The position numbers were made by a program, and so were the translations under genes. Below, piece after piece: positions 8,204 to 16,249 of a stretch of 33,355 bases of DNA. How positions within the stretch are numbered: the stretch's first letter is position 1; each line of letters starts with the position of its first letter. The stretch is taken from contig NZ_PEKV01000013.1 in the NCBI RefSeq assembly GCF_002796975.1, positions 163,874 through 197,228 on the forward strand. Reading direction: 5' to 3'. The notes beneath the pieces are model-generated. The model was not told the origin of the DNA and did no database searches. It saw nothing but the letters and a program-made list of their open reading frames with translations. Origin of the DNA: Ferrovibrio sp. (GTDB lineage: Bacteria; Pseudomonadota; Alphaproteobacteria; Ferrovibrionales; Ferrovibrionaceae).

Positions 8204-8230
8204 AAAAAAGGCGACTAGTTAGCCGCCTTT
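8204..8230 (-). terminator. Rho-independent terminator after the small acidic ORF
   Basis: On the minus strand AAAGGCG (8230-8224) pairs with CGCCTTT (8213-8207) around a 10-base loop, and the T-run continues to 8204. It separates the small ORF from the peptidase-like gene that follows 14 bases later, so read-through or a separate promoter would be needed for that gene. Confidence 0.8.
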
Positions 8231-8252
8231 CTAGCAGAGATAGGGTAAAGGC

Positions 8253-8435
8253 TTAACCAAATATTACCGCAAGGCTACGCAGGTCAGCCGAACGGATATT
8301 CGCCTCGATCTCTTCAATTTCCTGGAAAGTTTCGGCGCTGACTTCCCAGCCCAATCCAGGAGCGACACCCGTTTCAGAGGTCACTTCCTCTGCTGTGTCT
8401 AGCGGCAGAGGCTCTCCAAATTTCTTTGGCTGCAT
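8253..8435 (-). CDS. Small acidic protein of unknown function
   Basis: This 60-residue ORF starts MQPKKFGEPLPLDTAEEV and has an acidic helix EIEEIEANIRSADL and a hydrophobic end LAVIFG. GGGAGA lies 7 bases before the ATG, and a clear terminator follows the stop. Both support a real gene despite the size. It lies just upstream of the cut peptidase-like gene and might be its partner or substrate, but nothing in the sequence proves this. It has no cysteines and no double-glycine cleavage motif. Confidence 0.55.
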   Translation of the reverse strand: MQPKKFGEPLPLDTAEEVTSETGVAPGLGWEVSAETFQEIEEIEANIRSADLRSLAVIFG

Positions 8436-8469
8436 CTGATGTCTCCCGATTCGATATCACCACGAAGAG

Positions 8470-8513
8470 TCAAGATATTGTGCGCGTTGAGTTATTCTAC
8501 GGCTATATCTTGA
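8470..8513. promoter_or_regulatory. Inverted repeat upstream of the small acidic ORF
   Basis: TCAAGATAT (8470-8478) and ATATCTTGA (8505-8513) are perfect 9-base inverted arms about 35 bases apart centre to centre. They start 35 bases before the ATG at 8435. This is a candidate two-half operator or a promoter-proximal hairpin. Confidence 0.4.
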
Positions 8514-9350
8514 TACTACGTCCTACCCGTTGATTGTTGTGCCACAGAATGCAGAAAGGCGCATTAAAAATTTGACAACTGGTACGAGTCGACATAGGCG
8601 CAGCGACTCGTTGCGAGTGCTGAGCGCCGAGGACAGTTAGGATGCTTGTGGCCAAAAATCATCCCTCAGCGCAGGTATTTTTTCGTGCATGCAATCGTAA
8701 GCTAGATTGGTGTTTTGGCGCACGCCGTGCGTAGGAGCCTTCACAGCACCATGCTCTCCCCCACACCCTTGACCACCCGAACGGCGTTCCGACGTTCTGT
8801 ACGGGCTCCGGAACGCCGCTGAAGGCCCTCCAAGCGAACGGCGTTCGCCCGACCCACTGCACCGTCCGGTGCTGCCCAGTTGCGAGCCGGCGCAATCGCG
8901 GTCCATCCTGAACGGTTCTGCCTGGCAACCGTTCCGACACGCCGGAATTAAAGATGGGTAGAAAGATGGGTCATGCATCGAACCATCTATATTTTTGCCA
9001 GAAAATAGCAAATATTCGTATATTTTTGGCGGAGGTGGCAGTCAGAAGCTAGTTGTTCTCCCCGCCCAAACTCCCTGTTCTGAACCGGAATACTGGGAAT
9101 TTTGGCTATTTTGTTGTTTTTCCTGCTTTGCAACGCAGGACTTTTCACGATGGATCAATTGGTTAATTCACAAAACGGCTCATGCTCGGCTGGTTGGCAT
9201 CAGGGAATTATCAGGGATCGAGCCGCAGCAGGCCCCAACGGTTCTCGGCGATCAAGCAGCGGCCCATTCCTTTGTGCCGGCCCGGCGATCCATCCTCCTA
9301 CGAGCAAGAAATCATGCCTGCGCCGTACTGCCGTTGCCGGCAGACGCCGT
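8514..9350. other. Long gene-poor stretch
   Basis: I see no convincing gene here. The open frames at 8637-9011 and 8995-9512 have no recognisable domain, and those I checked lack a good ribosome-binding site. Two copies of the palindrome-like CGAACGGCGTTC occur at 8778-8789 and 8835-8846, with the related GGAACGCCG between them. The stretch lies between the recombination scar and the end of the LysR-linked operon and may be degraded island DNA. Confidence 0.5.
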
Positions 9351-10313
9351 TCAGGCCGGCAGCAGCACGCGGACCGGCATCCCGGCCTGCCAGGCCTTGA
9401 TATTCTCCACCGTTTGCGGAAATGCCGTTTTGTACAGGCTCTCGCTGACATAGCCGATATGTGGCGTGGCGAGCAGATTGGGCAGGTAGCGGAACGGATG
9501 CGCAGCGGGTAGTGGTTCGGTCTCGAACACATCGAGCGCGGCACCGGCGATGCGCCGGTGCGTCAGGGCGTCGATCAGCGCAGGCTCGGAGACGATCGAC
9601 CCACGCGAGGTATTCACGAGAAACGCCGTTGGCTTCATCCCGTCCAGTTCACCGGCACCGACCAACCCCGCGGTCCGCTCGCTGAGCTTGAGGTGAATGC
9701 TGAGAAAATCGCTGCGCGCGAAAAGCGCGCGTTTCTCGACGCGGGTGACGCCGCTCTCGGCCGCTTTCTCCGCCGTCAGGTTCTGGCTCCAGGCAATCAC
9801 CTCCATGCCGAAGGCCCTGCCATAACCGGCGACGACCTGACCGATCTGGCCCAGCCCGAGCAGGCCGAGCGTTTTGCCCGTGAGGTCAGCGCCTAGGCCA
9901 AGCTGCCAGCCGCCGGCCCGCACCGAGGCGGCTTCCGCATGAATGTTGCGCACCAGCGACAGCACCAACCCCCAGGTCAGCACCGCAGTGGGCTGCGGGC
10001 CGGAGCCTTTCGTGCCGGAGACAACAATGCCGCGCGCCTGTGCAGCCGGCAGATCGATAGCGGCATTCCACATGCCGACGCTCAGGATCAGTTTCAAGTT
10101 GGGTAACGCTGCAATCACGCCGGCATCGAAGCGCGTACGTTCGCGCATCAGCATGACGGCGTCGAAGGGCTGCAGCCGCGCGATCAGCGCGGCCGCATCG
10201 GTATGATCGTGGAAGAAAGTGACCTCCGCATCGCGCAGGCTGGCCCAGTCGGCCAGCCCGGCTGCCACATTCTGGTAATCGTCGAGCACGGCAATGCGCA
10301 GCGGCTGTCCCAT
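9351..10313 (-). CDS. D-2-hydroxyacid dehydrogenase family protein
   Basis: This 320-residue protein has the full D-isomer-specific dehydrogenase layout. The NAD-binding GLGQIG is at 153-158 in LTGKTLGLLGLGQIGQVVAG. The catalytic Arg237 lies in NTSRGSIV, Glu266 in DVFETEPLP and His285 in TPHIGY. The start at 10313 has GGAGG six bases upstream; the longer ATG at 10340 would overlap the previous gene. Members interconvert 2-keto and D-2-hydroxy acids (phosphoglycerate, glyoxylate, formate and others). As the last gene of the LysR-linked operon it may reduce or oxidise a keto-acid product of the pathway. Confidence 0.9.
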   Translation of the reverse strand: MGQPLRIAVLDDYQNVAAGLADWASLRDAEVTFFHDHTDAAALIARLQPFDAVMLMRERTRFDAGVIAALPNLKLILSVGMWNAAIDLPAAQARGIVVSGTKGSGPQPTAVLTWGLVLSLVRNIHAEAASVRAGGWQLGLGADLTGKTLGLLGLGQIGQVVAGYGRAFGMEVIAWSQNLTAEKAAESGVTRVEKRALFARSDFLSIHLKLSERTAGLVGAGELDGMKPTAFLVNTSRGSIVSEPALIDALTHRRIAGAALDVFETEPLPAAHPFRYLPNLLATPHIGYVSESLYKTAFPQTVENIKAWQAGMPVRVLLPA

Positions 10314-10340
10314 AGGTCCTCCGATTTCCGTGGCCGCCAC

Positions 10341-10724
10341 CTAACCGGCATCGACCTCCTTGAAAGCCTCGCGCGCGATACGGAAACTGTCAATTCCGGC
10401 CGGCACGCCGCAATAGACCGCGACCTGGAGAAAAATCTCGGTGATCTCTTCCTTGGTCAGGCCGTTTTTCAGCGCCGCCTTGACATGCAGCTTCAGTTCA
10501 TGCGGCCGGTTTAGCGCCGCGATCATCGACAGATTGGCGATACTGCGCGTGCGGCGGTCGACGCCGGGTCGGGTCCACAACGCGCCCCAGCAATAGGCCG
10601 TCGACCATTCAGCCATCACCCGGGTGAACTCGTCGGCACCGGCGAGCGACTTGTTGACATAGTCCTCGCCCAGCACCTCCTTGCGCACCTTCAGGCCCTT
10701 TTCGAACAACTCACCCTGGCTCAT
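10341..10724 (-). CDS. Carboxymuconolactone decarboxylase family protein
   Basis: The product is 127 residues, the usual size for PcaC-like proteins. Family blocks are EWSTAYCWGALWTRPGVDRRTRS, ALNRPHELKLHVKAALKNG and EIFLQVAVYCGVPAGIDSF. PcaC decarboxylates 4-carboxymuconolactone, but the wider family includes AhpD-like redox proteins and many unassigned members. The CxxC of AhpD is not present, so an enzyme of carbon metabolism is more likely. An AGGAG box precedes ATG 10724. It is a clear paralogue of the gene at 13753-14136 in the same operon. Confidence 0.88.
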   Translation of the reverse strand: MSQGELFEKGLKVRKEVLGEDYVNKSLAGADEFTRVMAEWSTAYCWGALWTRPGVDRRTRSIANLSMIAALNRPHELKLHVKAALKNGLTKEEITEIFLQVAVYCGVPAGIDSFRIAREAFKEVDAG

Positions 10725-10761
10725 GCCGCTCTCCTGGTTTACGTGTGGGTTTCCGGTCCGG

Positions 10762-12087
10762 TCAGGCCTGCTGCATCAGGCCGCCAATATCCTTCAGTTC
10801 GTCGAGATGCCAGACGGCATCGATCACGCGCTGCGTATCCCAGCCCGAGCCGCCAAGCACGGCGCACTGGCGCAGCTTGTCCTCCAAGTCCGCATCCGAC
10901 AGCGGATCGGCCAGACTGCCGCGCGGATCCAGCACGGTTTCCTGCAGGAGGTCGCCGGACGCCATGCGGAGCTGCACAGTTGCCGCGCCATCTGACATGC
11001 TGTCGTCGCGCGCCGCGCGCACGCGGTCGCGGAAGCCGGCGACGGCCGGATCGAACACCACCGGTGTCATGAATTCCGCGATGCCGGCCCGACCGGTCAG
11101 CAGGGCGCAGGCCGCCGCATGATGAATGCTGACGCGCGCATCGCGCTCATTGCGGACGGGGCGGTCGCCGCGCGCCAGCAGTAGGGCCGAGCCGCGCACC
11201 TCCACAGCTGCGATGCCGTCGGTCTGGTTGTCGATCCTGGCGCGCAAACGCAGGCAGGCGTCGATGACGGCATGAAACACAATGCCGGCCGGATAAGGCT
11301 TGTAGGTGTTCTTCGCGATCTGCCAGCTGTCGCCGAGCCCATCGGTCAGCGCCACTATGTCGGGCACATCGCCCATGGCGCGGGCCCAGCCGAGCGGGCC
11401 TTCGATCGCCACCTCGGCAGCGCGATAGCCGCCGCCGGCGAGCAAAGCCGACAACATGCCGTTACGCGCGGCATTGCCGACGCTGACATTCTTTCCCGCC
11501 GTCGGCAGATTCTCGATGATGCCGGCCGACTGGCTGGCGGCGATCGCCAGCGCGTGGCAGGTCGCAGCGCGGTCGAGTCCGAGCAGTTTCGCCGTGGCGG
11601 CGGCGGCGCCGAACACGCCGCAGGTCGAGGTGATATGCCAGCCGCGCGCGTAATGCATCGGCGACACCGCATTGCCGATCCGGCATTCGATCTCGACACC
11701 GAGCAGAAAGGCGGTCAGCAGGTCGCGCCCGGTCAGCCCCCGGGCTTCGGCCAGCGCAAAGAGTGGCGCGGCGACCGGCGCGGTCGGATGGATGATGGTG
11801 CCGACATGGGTATCGTCGTAATCGAGCAGGTTGGCCGAGACCGCATTGAGGAAAGCTGCCGTCGGCGCATCGGTGCGGTCCAGCCGGCCGATCACGCCGC
11901 TGGTGGCAGTGCCGGCGAACGGCGCGAAGACGCGCAGCGGCACGGCGACCGCCGGGTCCTGCGCCGAAGCCAGCGCCGTGGCGAAATAGTTCAGAATCGA
12001 ACGCTTGGCCTCGTGCATCTGCGGCGCGACATCGCGCCATTGCGTGGCGCAGATGAATTCCGCATAGGTCGCGCTGACGCCCGCCAT
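10762..12087 (-). CDS. MmgE/PrpD family protein
   Basis: The product is 441 residues. The family core is visible as LLDYDDTHVGTIIHPTAP (Asp89-Tyr-Asp-Asp92, His100), the helix HYARGWHITSTCGVFGAAAA and the KPYPAGIVFHAVID segment. Known family members act on small tri- and dicarboxylates, such as 2-methylcitrate dehydratase and cis-aconitate decarboxylase. The substrate here is unknown. It lies 18 bases after the SDR gene in the operon. Another MmgE/PrpD gene sits in the LacI-linked operon at 17872-19326. Confidence 0.92.
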   Translation of the reverse strand: MAGVSATYAEFICATQWRDVAPQMHEAKRSILNYFATALASAQDPAVAVPLRVFAPFAGTATSGVIGRLDRTDAPTAAFLNAVSANLLDYDDTHVGTIIHPTAPVAAPLFALAEARGLTGRDLLTAFLLGVEIECRIGNAVSPMHYARGWHITSTCGVFGAAAATAKLLGLDRAATCHALAIAASQSAGIIENLPTAGKNVSVGNAARNGMLSALLAGGGYRAAEVAIEGPLGWARAMGDVPDIVALTDGLGDSWQIAKNTYKPYPAGIVFHAVIDACLRLRARIDNQTDGIAAVEVRGSALLLARGDRPVRNERDARVSIHHAAACALLTGRAGIAEFMTPVVFDPAVAGFRDRVRAARDDSMSDGAATVQLRMASGDLLQETVLDPRGSLADPLSDADLEDKLRQCAVLGGSGWDTQRVIDAVWHLDELKDIGGLMQQA

Positions 12088-12105
12088 TCCCGCCGCCCCC
12101 TCTCT

Positions 12106-12891
12106 CTAGGCTGCCGACCAGCCACCATCGACCGGGATGACCGCCCCGGTGATGTCGCGTCCGGTCTGACCGCAAAGGAAGGCGATGGTGGCACCGACAT
12201 CGGCGAGTTCGACGAAACGCCCGCTCGGCTGGCGCTCCTTCATGTATTCGCGCACGGCTTCGTCATGCGCGATTCCCTTTGCGGCGGCCAGGTCGGCGAT
12301 GCGGCTTTCGATCGCCAGTGTCGGCAGCGTGCCGGGACTGACGGCGTTGCAGGTGATGCCAGTGCCGGCGGTTTCCAGTGCCACGGTACGAGTGACGCCG
12401 AGGATCGCCGTCTTGGTGGTGGCGTAGTCAACGCGGTTGCGCGCGCCGCGCTGGCCGTATTGCGACGAGAGATTCACGATGCGGCCGAAGTCACGCCGCC
12501 GCATGCCGGGCAGCGCCAGCTGGATGATACGCAGCGGCGCCGTCAGGTTCACCGCCAGTGAGCGCTGCCAGTAAGCCATCGGCAGTTCCTCAACGGCGGC
12601 AAAGTGGCGCACCACCGCGTTATTCACGACGATGTCGGCACCGCCGAAGTTGTCATGCATCGCCTGCATCAGGCGCTCGACCGCAGAGAGGTCCGTGAGA
12701 TCCGCGCGGTGATAGGCCACCTCGACGCCGCAGCGTGCCGCCAGCGAGGCGCGCGCCGGCTCAGCGCTGTCTTCATCCTCCAGCCCGTGCAGCATGATGT
12801 TGCAGCCGGTGGCCGCCAGACTTTCGGCCACGGCAAAGCCCAGCCCGCCGCAGGAGCCAGTGATCAGTGCCGCGCGCACCAGCTGCGTCAT
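12106..12891 (-). CDS. Short-chain dehydrogenase/reductase (SDR)
   Basis: This 261-residue classical SDR has TGxxxGxG at residues 11-18, NNA at 90-92, the catalytic serine in NLSSQYG (about 142) and Tyr156-x-x-x-Lys160. It ends in the usual VDGGWSAA. The overall pattern resembles 3-hydroxybutyrate dehydrogenases and 3-oxoacyl reductases. It oxidises a hydroxyl group or reduces a ketone with NAD(P). Its ATG overlaps the stop of the upstream hydrolase gene by ATGA, so translation is probably coupled. Confidence 0.92.
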   Translation of the reverse strand: MTQLVRAALITGSCGGLGFAVAESLAATGCNIMLHGLEDEDSAEPARASLAARCGVEVAYHRADLTDLSAVERLMQAMHDNFGGADIVVNNAVVRHFAAVEELPMAYWQRSLAVNLTAPLRIIQLALPGMRRRDFGRIVNLSSQYGQRGARNRVDYATTKTAILGVTRTVALETAGTGITCNAVSPGTLPTLAIESRIADLAAAKGIAHDEAVREYMKERQPSGRFVELADVGATIAFLCGQTGRDITGAVIPVDGGWSAA

Positions 12892-13718
12892 CTTGCACCC
12901 ACCTGACGCGGCGGCACGTCGAGCCGCACAGCAATGCCGTCCAGCTCGCGCGTCATTGGCGGATACAGCTGCATCACCAGCGGATCGTGGCCCGGAATGA
13001 TGTGGTCCTCGCTGTCGGCCAGCCGGCGGATGGTGCAGAAACCCTCCATCATGTCGCCGACATTGTAGACGGCGGGAAATGGCGAGGTGCGGCGGAAATT
13101 CTCATATAGATGCGTAGCATCAGACGCGACCACGACCCAGCCGCGCCGGGTCCAGACGCGGACGACCTGCAGGCCGTCGGTATGCCCGCCGACGCGATGC
13201 AGCGTGAGGCCCGCGGCAAGTTCAGAGACGCCATCGTGGAAGGCCACCTTGCCGCCATAGACATGGCGCACCAGGCCGACGATATCCTCGACATCGTAAG
13301 GGTGGCGCAGGAAGCCGTGGCACATGCAGCGCCCGGTGGCATAGGCCATCTCGGTATCCTGCACATGGAAGCAGGCGCGCGGGAAATCGCCCAGCGATCC
13401 AGCATGGTCATAATGCAGATGCGTCAGCACGATCTGATCGACATCCTCGGGCATGATGCCAAGCGCACGCACACCCTCGGCCGGCCGGCGCAGCAGTGTG
13501 CGCCCGCGCTCGGCGGCGGATTTCGGATTGAAGCCGGTGTCAACAACCACGAGCCGGTCGGAGCGCCGCGCCACCCAGACGAAATACTCAAGGTTCTCGC
13601 CGTCGTCATGGATGTCGGCATTGATGAAATTGTCTGATGCCCGGCGACCGGTATGCACGCCATAGCGGATTGCGAAGAGTTCGAACGGCTCGACCGCCGC
13701 CATGTCCTGCGCTGTCAT
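12888..13718 (-). CDS. Metallo-beta-lactamase-fold hydrolase (lactonase-like)
   Basis: The 276-residue protein has the complete dinuclear metal set: His100-x-His102-x-Asp104-His105 in LTHLHYDHAG, His179 in GGHTDG, Asp200 in ASDATH and His244 in IPGHDP. Spacing and the NPKSAAERGRTLLRRP region resemble the AHL-lactonase/N-acyl hydrolase branch. In this operon it more likely opens a lactone or hydrolyses an ester or thioester intermediate than quenches signals; that is inference. GGGGAG precedes the ATG. Confidence 0.9.
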   Translation of the reverse strand: MTAQDMAAVEPFELFAIRYGVHTGRRASDNFINADIHDDGENLEYFVWVARRSDRLVVVDTGFNPKSAAERGRTLLRRPAEGVRALGIMPEDVDQIVLTHLHYDHAGSLGDFPRACFHVQDTEMAYATGRCMCHGFLRHPYDVEDIVGLVRHVYGGKVAFHDGVSELAAGLTLHRVGGHTDGLQVVRVWTRRGWVVVASDATHLYENFRRTSPFPAVYNVGDMMEGFCTIRRLADSEDHIIPGHDPLVMQLYPPMTRELDGIAVRLDVPPRQVGAR

Positions 13719-13752
13719 CGTGACTCCCCTGCCCTGCTGCTGCCTTGCGGCC

Positions 13753-14136
13753 TTACTTCTCCGCGTCTAGCTGCGCGAAGGCTTCCTTGGCGGTGCGGAA
13801 GGAATCGACACCGGTCGGAACGCCGCAATAGATCGCGACCTGCATCAGAATTTCGCGAATCTCGTCCTTAGTGACGCCGTTGGTGAGTGCGCCCTTGATA
13901 TGGGTGCGCAGTTCGTGATTGCGGTTGAGCGCGCTCAGCATGGCGATGTTTAGCATACTGCGGATTTTCAGCGGCAGGCCGTCGCGGCCCCAGACGGCAC
14001 CCCAGCAATATTCCGTCACCAACTGCTGCATCGGCATGTTGAAATCGTCAGCCGCGGCGAACGACTTCTCTACGAAGTCCTTGCCGAGAACGCTTTTGCG
14101 GATCGCCATGCCGCGCTCGAAAACTTCCTGGCTCAT
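13753..14136 (-). CDS. Carboxymuconolactone decarboxylase family protein, second copy
   Basis: This 127-residue paralogue of the protein at 10341-10724 has the same length and aligned blocks: TEYCWGAVWGRDGLPLKIRS (Cys44), ALNRNHELRTHIKGALTNG, and ILMQVAIYCGVPTGVDSF (Cys104). The two copies in one operon suggest either a hetero-oligomer or two similar steps. AAGGAG lies before ATG 14136. Confidence 0.88.
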   Translation of the reverse strand: MSQEVFERGMAIRKSVLGKDFVEKSFAAADDFNMPMQQLVTEYCWGAVWGRDGLPLKIRSMLNIAMLSALNRNHELRTHIKGALTNGVTKDEIREILMQVAIYCGVPTGVDSFRTAKEAFAQLDAEK

Positions 14137-14152
14137 GACTGTCTCCTTCTGG

Positions 14153-15049
14153 CTAGCCGCGAATCTCGACGCCGGCCCATTCTTCGGACAGGCGGGCGAT
14201 CGAGGTGAAATCGGAATTCGGCCCGTATTTGGCCTGGGTCAGCGCCAGAATCTGGCGTACCACTGAACCCATGATCATCGGCACGCCCATCGCTTCCGCC
14301 TCATCGAGGCAAAGCCGGACGTCCTTGTAGGACAGCGCCGTGGCGAAGCCGAAATCGAAGGTGCCGGGCAACACCGAGCGCGGGAACTTGTCCTGCGTCG
14401 CGCTGTTGCGCCCCGAACTGACATTGATGATGTCGAGCAGAATTTTCGGATCAAGGCCGGCCTTGACGCCCATCGCCATGCCTTCCGACGAAATCACCAA
14501 GGCGGCGGCGGCGAGCAGGTTGTTAACCAGCTTCGCGGTCTGCGCCAGGCCCGGCTTCTCGCCGGTATAGAACTGCTTGCCAAAGATTTTCAGGATCGGC
14601 TCGACGTTGCCGGCATAGACCGCCTTGGGGCAGGACACCATCACGGCGAGCGTGCCGCCCTTGGCGCCGGCGATGCCGCCGCTGACCGGCGCATCGACGT
14701 AGGTGATGCCATGCGTGGCAAGTCCGGCCGCCACTACGGAGGCGACGCCGGGTCCGGTGGTCGACAGATCGATCACGGTGCGGGCACGCCCGCTTTCGGC
14801 GAGGCCGCCTTCGCCGAGCGCCACGGTGCGGACGATATCCGGGGTTGGCAGGCTCAGCAGCACGGTTTCCGTGGCCGCGCCGACTTCGCCGGCCCAGGTC
14901 GCGACTTTCGCGCCGCGCGCCGCAAGCGGCGCAGTCGCGTTCGGATCGCGGTCGTATATGCAGAGCGAATAGCCCGCATCGAGCAGGCGCGAACACATCG
15001 GCCCGCCCATGCGGCCGATCCCGATAAATCCAAGAGTTTCTCCAGTCAT
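14153..15049 (-). CDS. 3-hydroxyisobutyrate dehydrogenase family oxidoreductase
   Basis: The 298-residue product starts with the Rossmann motif GFIGIGRMGGPM (7-18). The family signatures VIDLSTTGP (about 92-100), DAPVSGGIAGAKGG (119-132) and the catalytic Lys173 in TAKLVNNLL are intact. Beta-hydroxyacid dehydrogenases of this group act on 3-hydroxyisobutyrate, tartronate semialdehyde and similar compounds. It is the first structural gene after lysR and has a strong GGGGGGAG ribosome-binding site, so it probably opens the operon. Confidence 0.93.
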   Translation of the reverse strand: MTGETLGFIGIGRMGGPMCSRLLDAGYSLCIYDRDPNATAPLAARGAKVATWAGEVGAATETVLLSLPTPDIVRTVALGEGGLAESGRARTVIDLSTTGPGVASVVAAGLATHGITYVDAPVSGGIAGAKGGTLAVMVSCPKAVYAGNVEPILKIFGKQFYTGEKPGLAQTAKLVNNLLAAAALVISSEGMAMGVKAGLDPKILLDIINVSSGRNSATQDKFPRSVLPGTFDFGFATALSYKDVRLCLDEAEAMGVPMIMGSVVRQILALTQAKYGPNSDFTSIARLSEEWAGVEIRG

Positions 15050-15068
15050 CAGATGCTCCCCCCTGAAT

Positions 15069-15087
15069 CGCCGCGCTCTGCGCGGCG
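15069..15087. other. Strong GC hairpin before the 3-HIBDH-like gene
   Basis: CGCCGCGC and GCGCGGCG are perfect 8-base arms around TCT. The hairpin lies between lysR and the first operon gene, 20 bases from the ATG at 15049. No T-run follows, so it may slow transcription, protect the mRNA or be an operator rather than a terminator. Confidence 0.45.
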
Positions 15088-15175
15088 GTAGACTTGCTGG
15101 CTGTAAGCTAATCGGCAGCGCCGCGAACGGTATCGCCTAATCCGGAATATCAGCTTTGCCGGCAGCACCGCGGGA

Positions 15176-16114
15176 TCAACTGGCATCGCAACCTGCCGGC
15201 TTCGTCCAGCGACCCTCGCGCACGAGATCCCTGACCTGGCCGCGGATCATCTGCGCCAGCGCGCGCGTTGCCGGCGTGGTGGGACGATGACTCGATGTCA
15301 CCAGGATCAGCTGCCGCGACAATGTCGGATTGATCACGGTCCAGCTCTTCATACGGCCGGCTTCAATCAGATGGCGCGCCGGACCGTAGGACAGCAACGT
15401 GTAGCCTTCGCCGGCCTCGACCAGGCTGAGCGTCGATGGCATAGCGTCGACTTCGAGTTCGACGCGCGGCTGGATACCAAGCTCGCCGAGCAGCGCATCC
15501 ACCACCAGTCGCAGACCATGCGGCCGGCTCGGCAAAATCAGCGGAATCTTGAGGAGGCGCGAGGCTGGCACCGGACCGCTGCCGATCCCGGCGGGATCGC
15601 TGGCCGGACCCAGCAGGCTGATCTCTTCGGTGACCAGCGGCTCAGCACGCAGGTTGCCGGTGCGCGGCGCGTTGTAGAGCACCGCCACGTCCAGTTTGCC
15701 GGTGATCAGCCACTCGAACAGATGGCCGCTGAAGCCCTCGACGACACGCATGGTGATATTCGGAAAGTCCTGCCGGAAGGCGCGGATCAGCGGCACGGTC
15801 AGCACCGAACCGACCGAGGGCGGCATGCCGATCGAAATGGTGCCGCGCGGCGCAGTGCGCAGGGCGGCAACTTCGGTGGTGGCGCGCGTCACGGTGTCGA
15901 GCACGTTGCCGGTGTAGTCCTGCAGGATCTTGCCGGCCTCGGTCAGCACGATGCCGCGGCCGTTGCGATAGAACAGGTCGATGCCGAGTTCTTGTTCGAG
16001 CGCCTTGATCTGCCGGCTGAGGACCGGCTGCGCCACCGACAGCACCGCACCGGCACGCGAAAACGAACCGAACTCGGCAAGCGTGGCAAAAGCCTTGAGC
16101 TGCTTGAGGTCCAT
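15176..16114 (-). CDS. LysR-family transcriptional regulator
   Basis: The product is 312 residues, normal for the family. The N-terminal winged helix is MDLKQLKAFATLAEFGSFSR followed by AGAVLSVAQPVLSRQIKALEQELG. The C-terminal co-inducer domain includes GTISIGMPPSVGSVLTVPLIRAF. It is divergent from the SDR gene at 16250 and upstream of the minus-strand operon 15049-9351, and it probably controls one or both. The co-inducer is unknown. Confidence 0.95.
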   Translation of the reverse strand: MDLKQLKAFATLAEFGSFSRAGAVLSVAQPVLSRQIKALEQELGIDLFYRNGRGIVLTEAGKILQDYTGNVLDTVTRATTEVAALRTAPRGTISIGMPPSVGSVLTVPLIRAFRQDFPNITMRVVEGFSGHLFEWLITGKLDVAVLYNAPRTGNLRAEPLVTEEISLLGPASDPAGIGSGPVPASRLLKIPLILPSRPHGLRLVVDALLGELGIQPRVELEVDAMPSTLSLVEAGEGYTLLSYGPARHLIEAGRMKSWTVINPTLSRQLILVTSSHRPTTPATRALAQMIRGQVRDLVREGRWTKPAGCDAS

Positions 16115-16184
16115 GCAGTGTCACCGCGCCTTTCTGTGCAGCAGGCCCGTTTCCGGCATAACTGGTAGCGCAGACCAGAGGGCG

Positions 16185-16223
16185 GACAACGCGGCCGTTG
16201 TCTGGCATCCTGCGCCAGGATGC
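16185..16223. promoter_or_regulatory. Two adjacent palindromes between lysR and the divergent SDR gene
   Basis: GACAACG-CGGC-CGTTGTC (16185-16202) and GCATCCTG-CGC-CAGGATGC (16205-16223) are both perfect inverted repeats and lie side by side in the 135-base divergent region. One could be the LysR site. The second, just before the SDR ribosome-binding site, could be an mRNA hairpin instead. Confidence 0.5.
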
Positions 16224-16249
16224 GGCGCGGAAATTCCAGAGGTGATGCG

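Noticed and set aside
8778..8846. CGAACGGCGTTC copies considered as a repeat array or CRISPR-like element
   Set aside because: Only two exact copies and no regular spacers.
8637..9011. Possible gene in the gene-poor stretch
   Set aside because: Low-complexity translation, no ribosome-binding site and no family signature; kept only as intergenic DNA.
11272..12561. 429-codon open frame on the plus strand
   Set aside because: Antisense shadow of the MmgE/PrpD and SDR genes.
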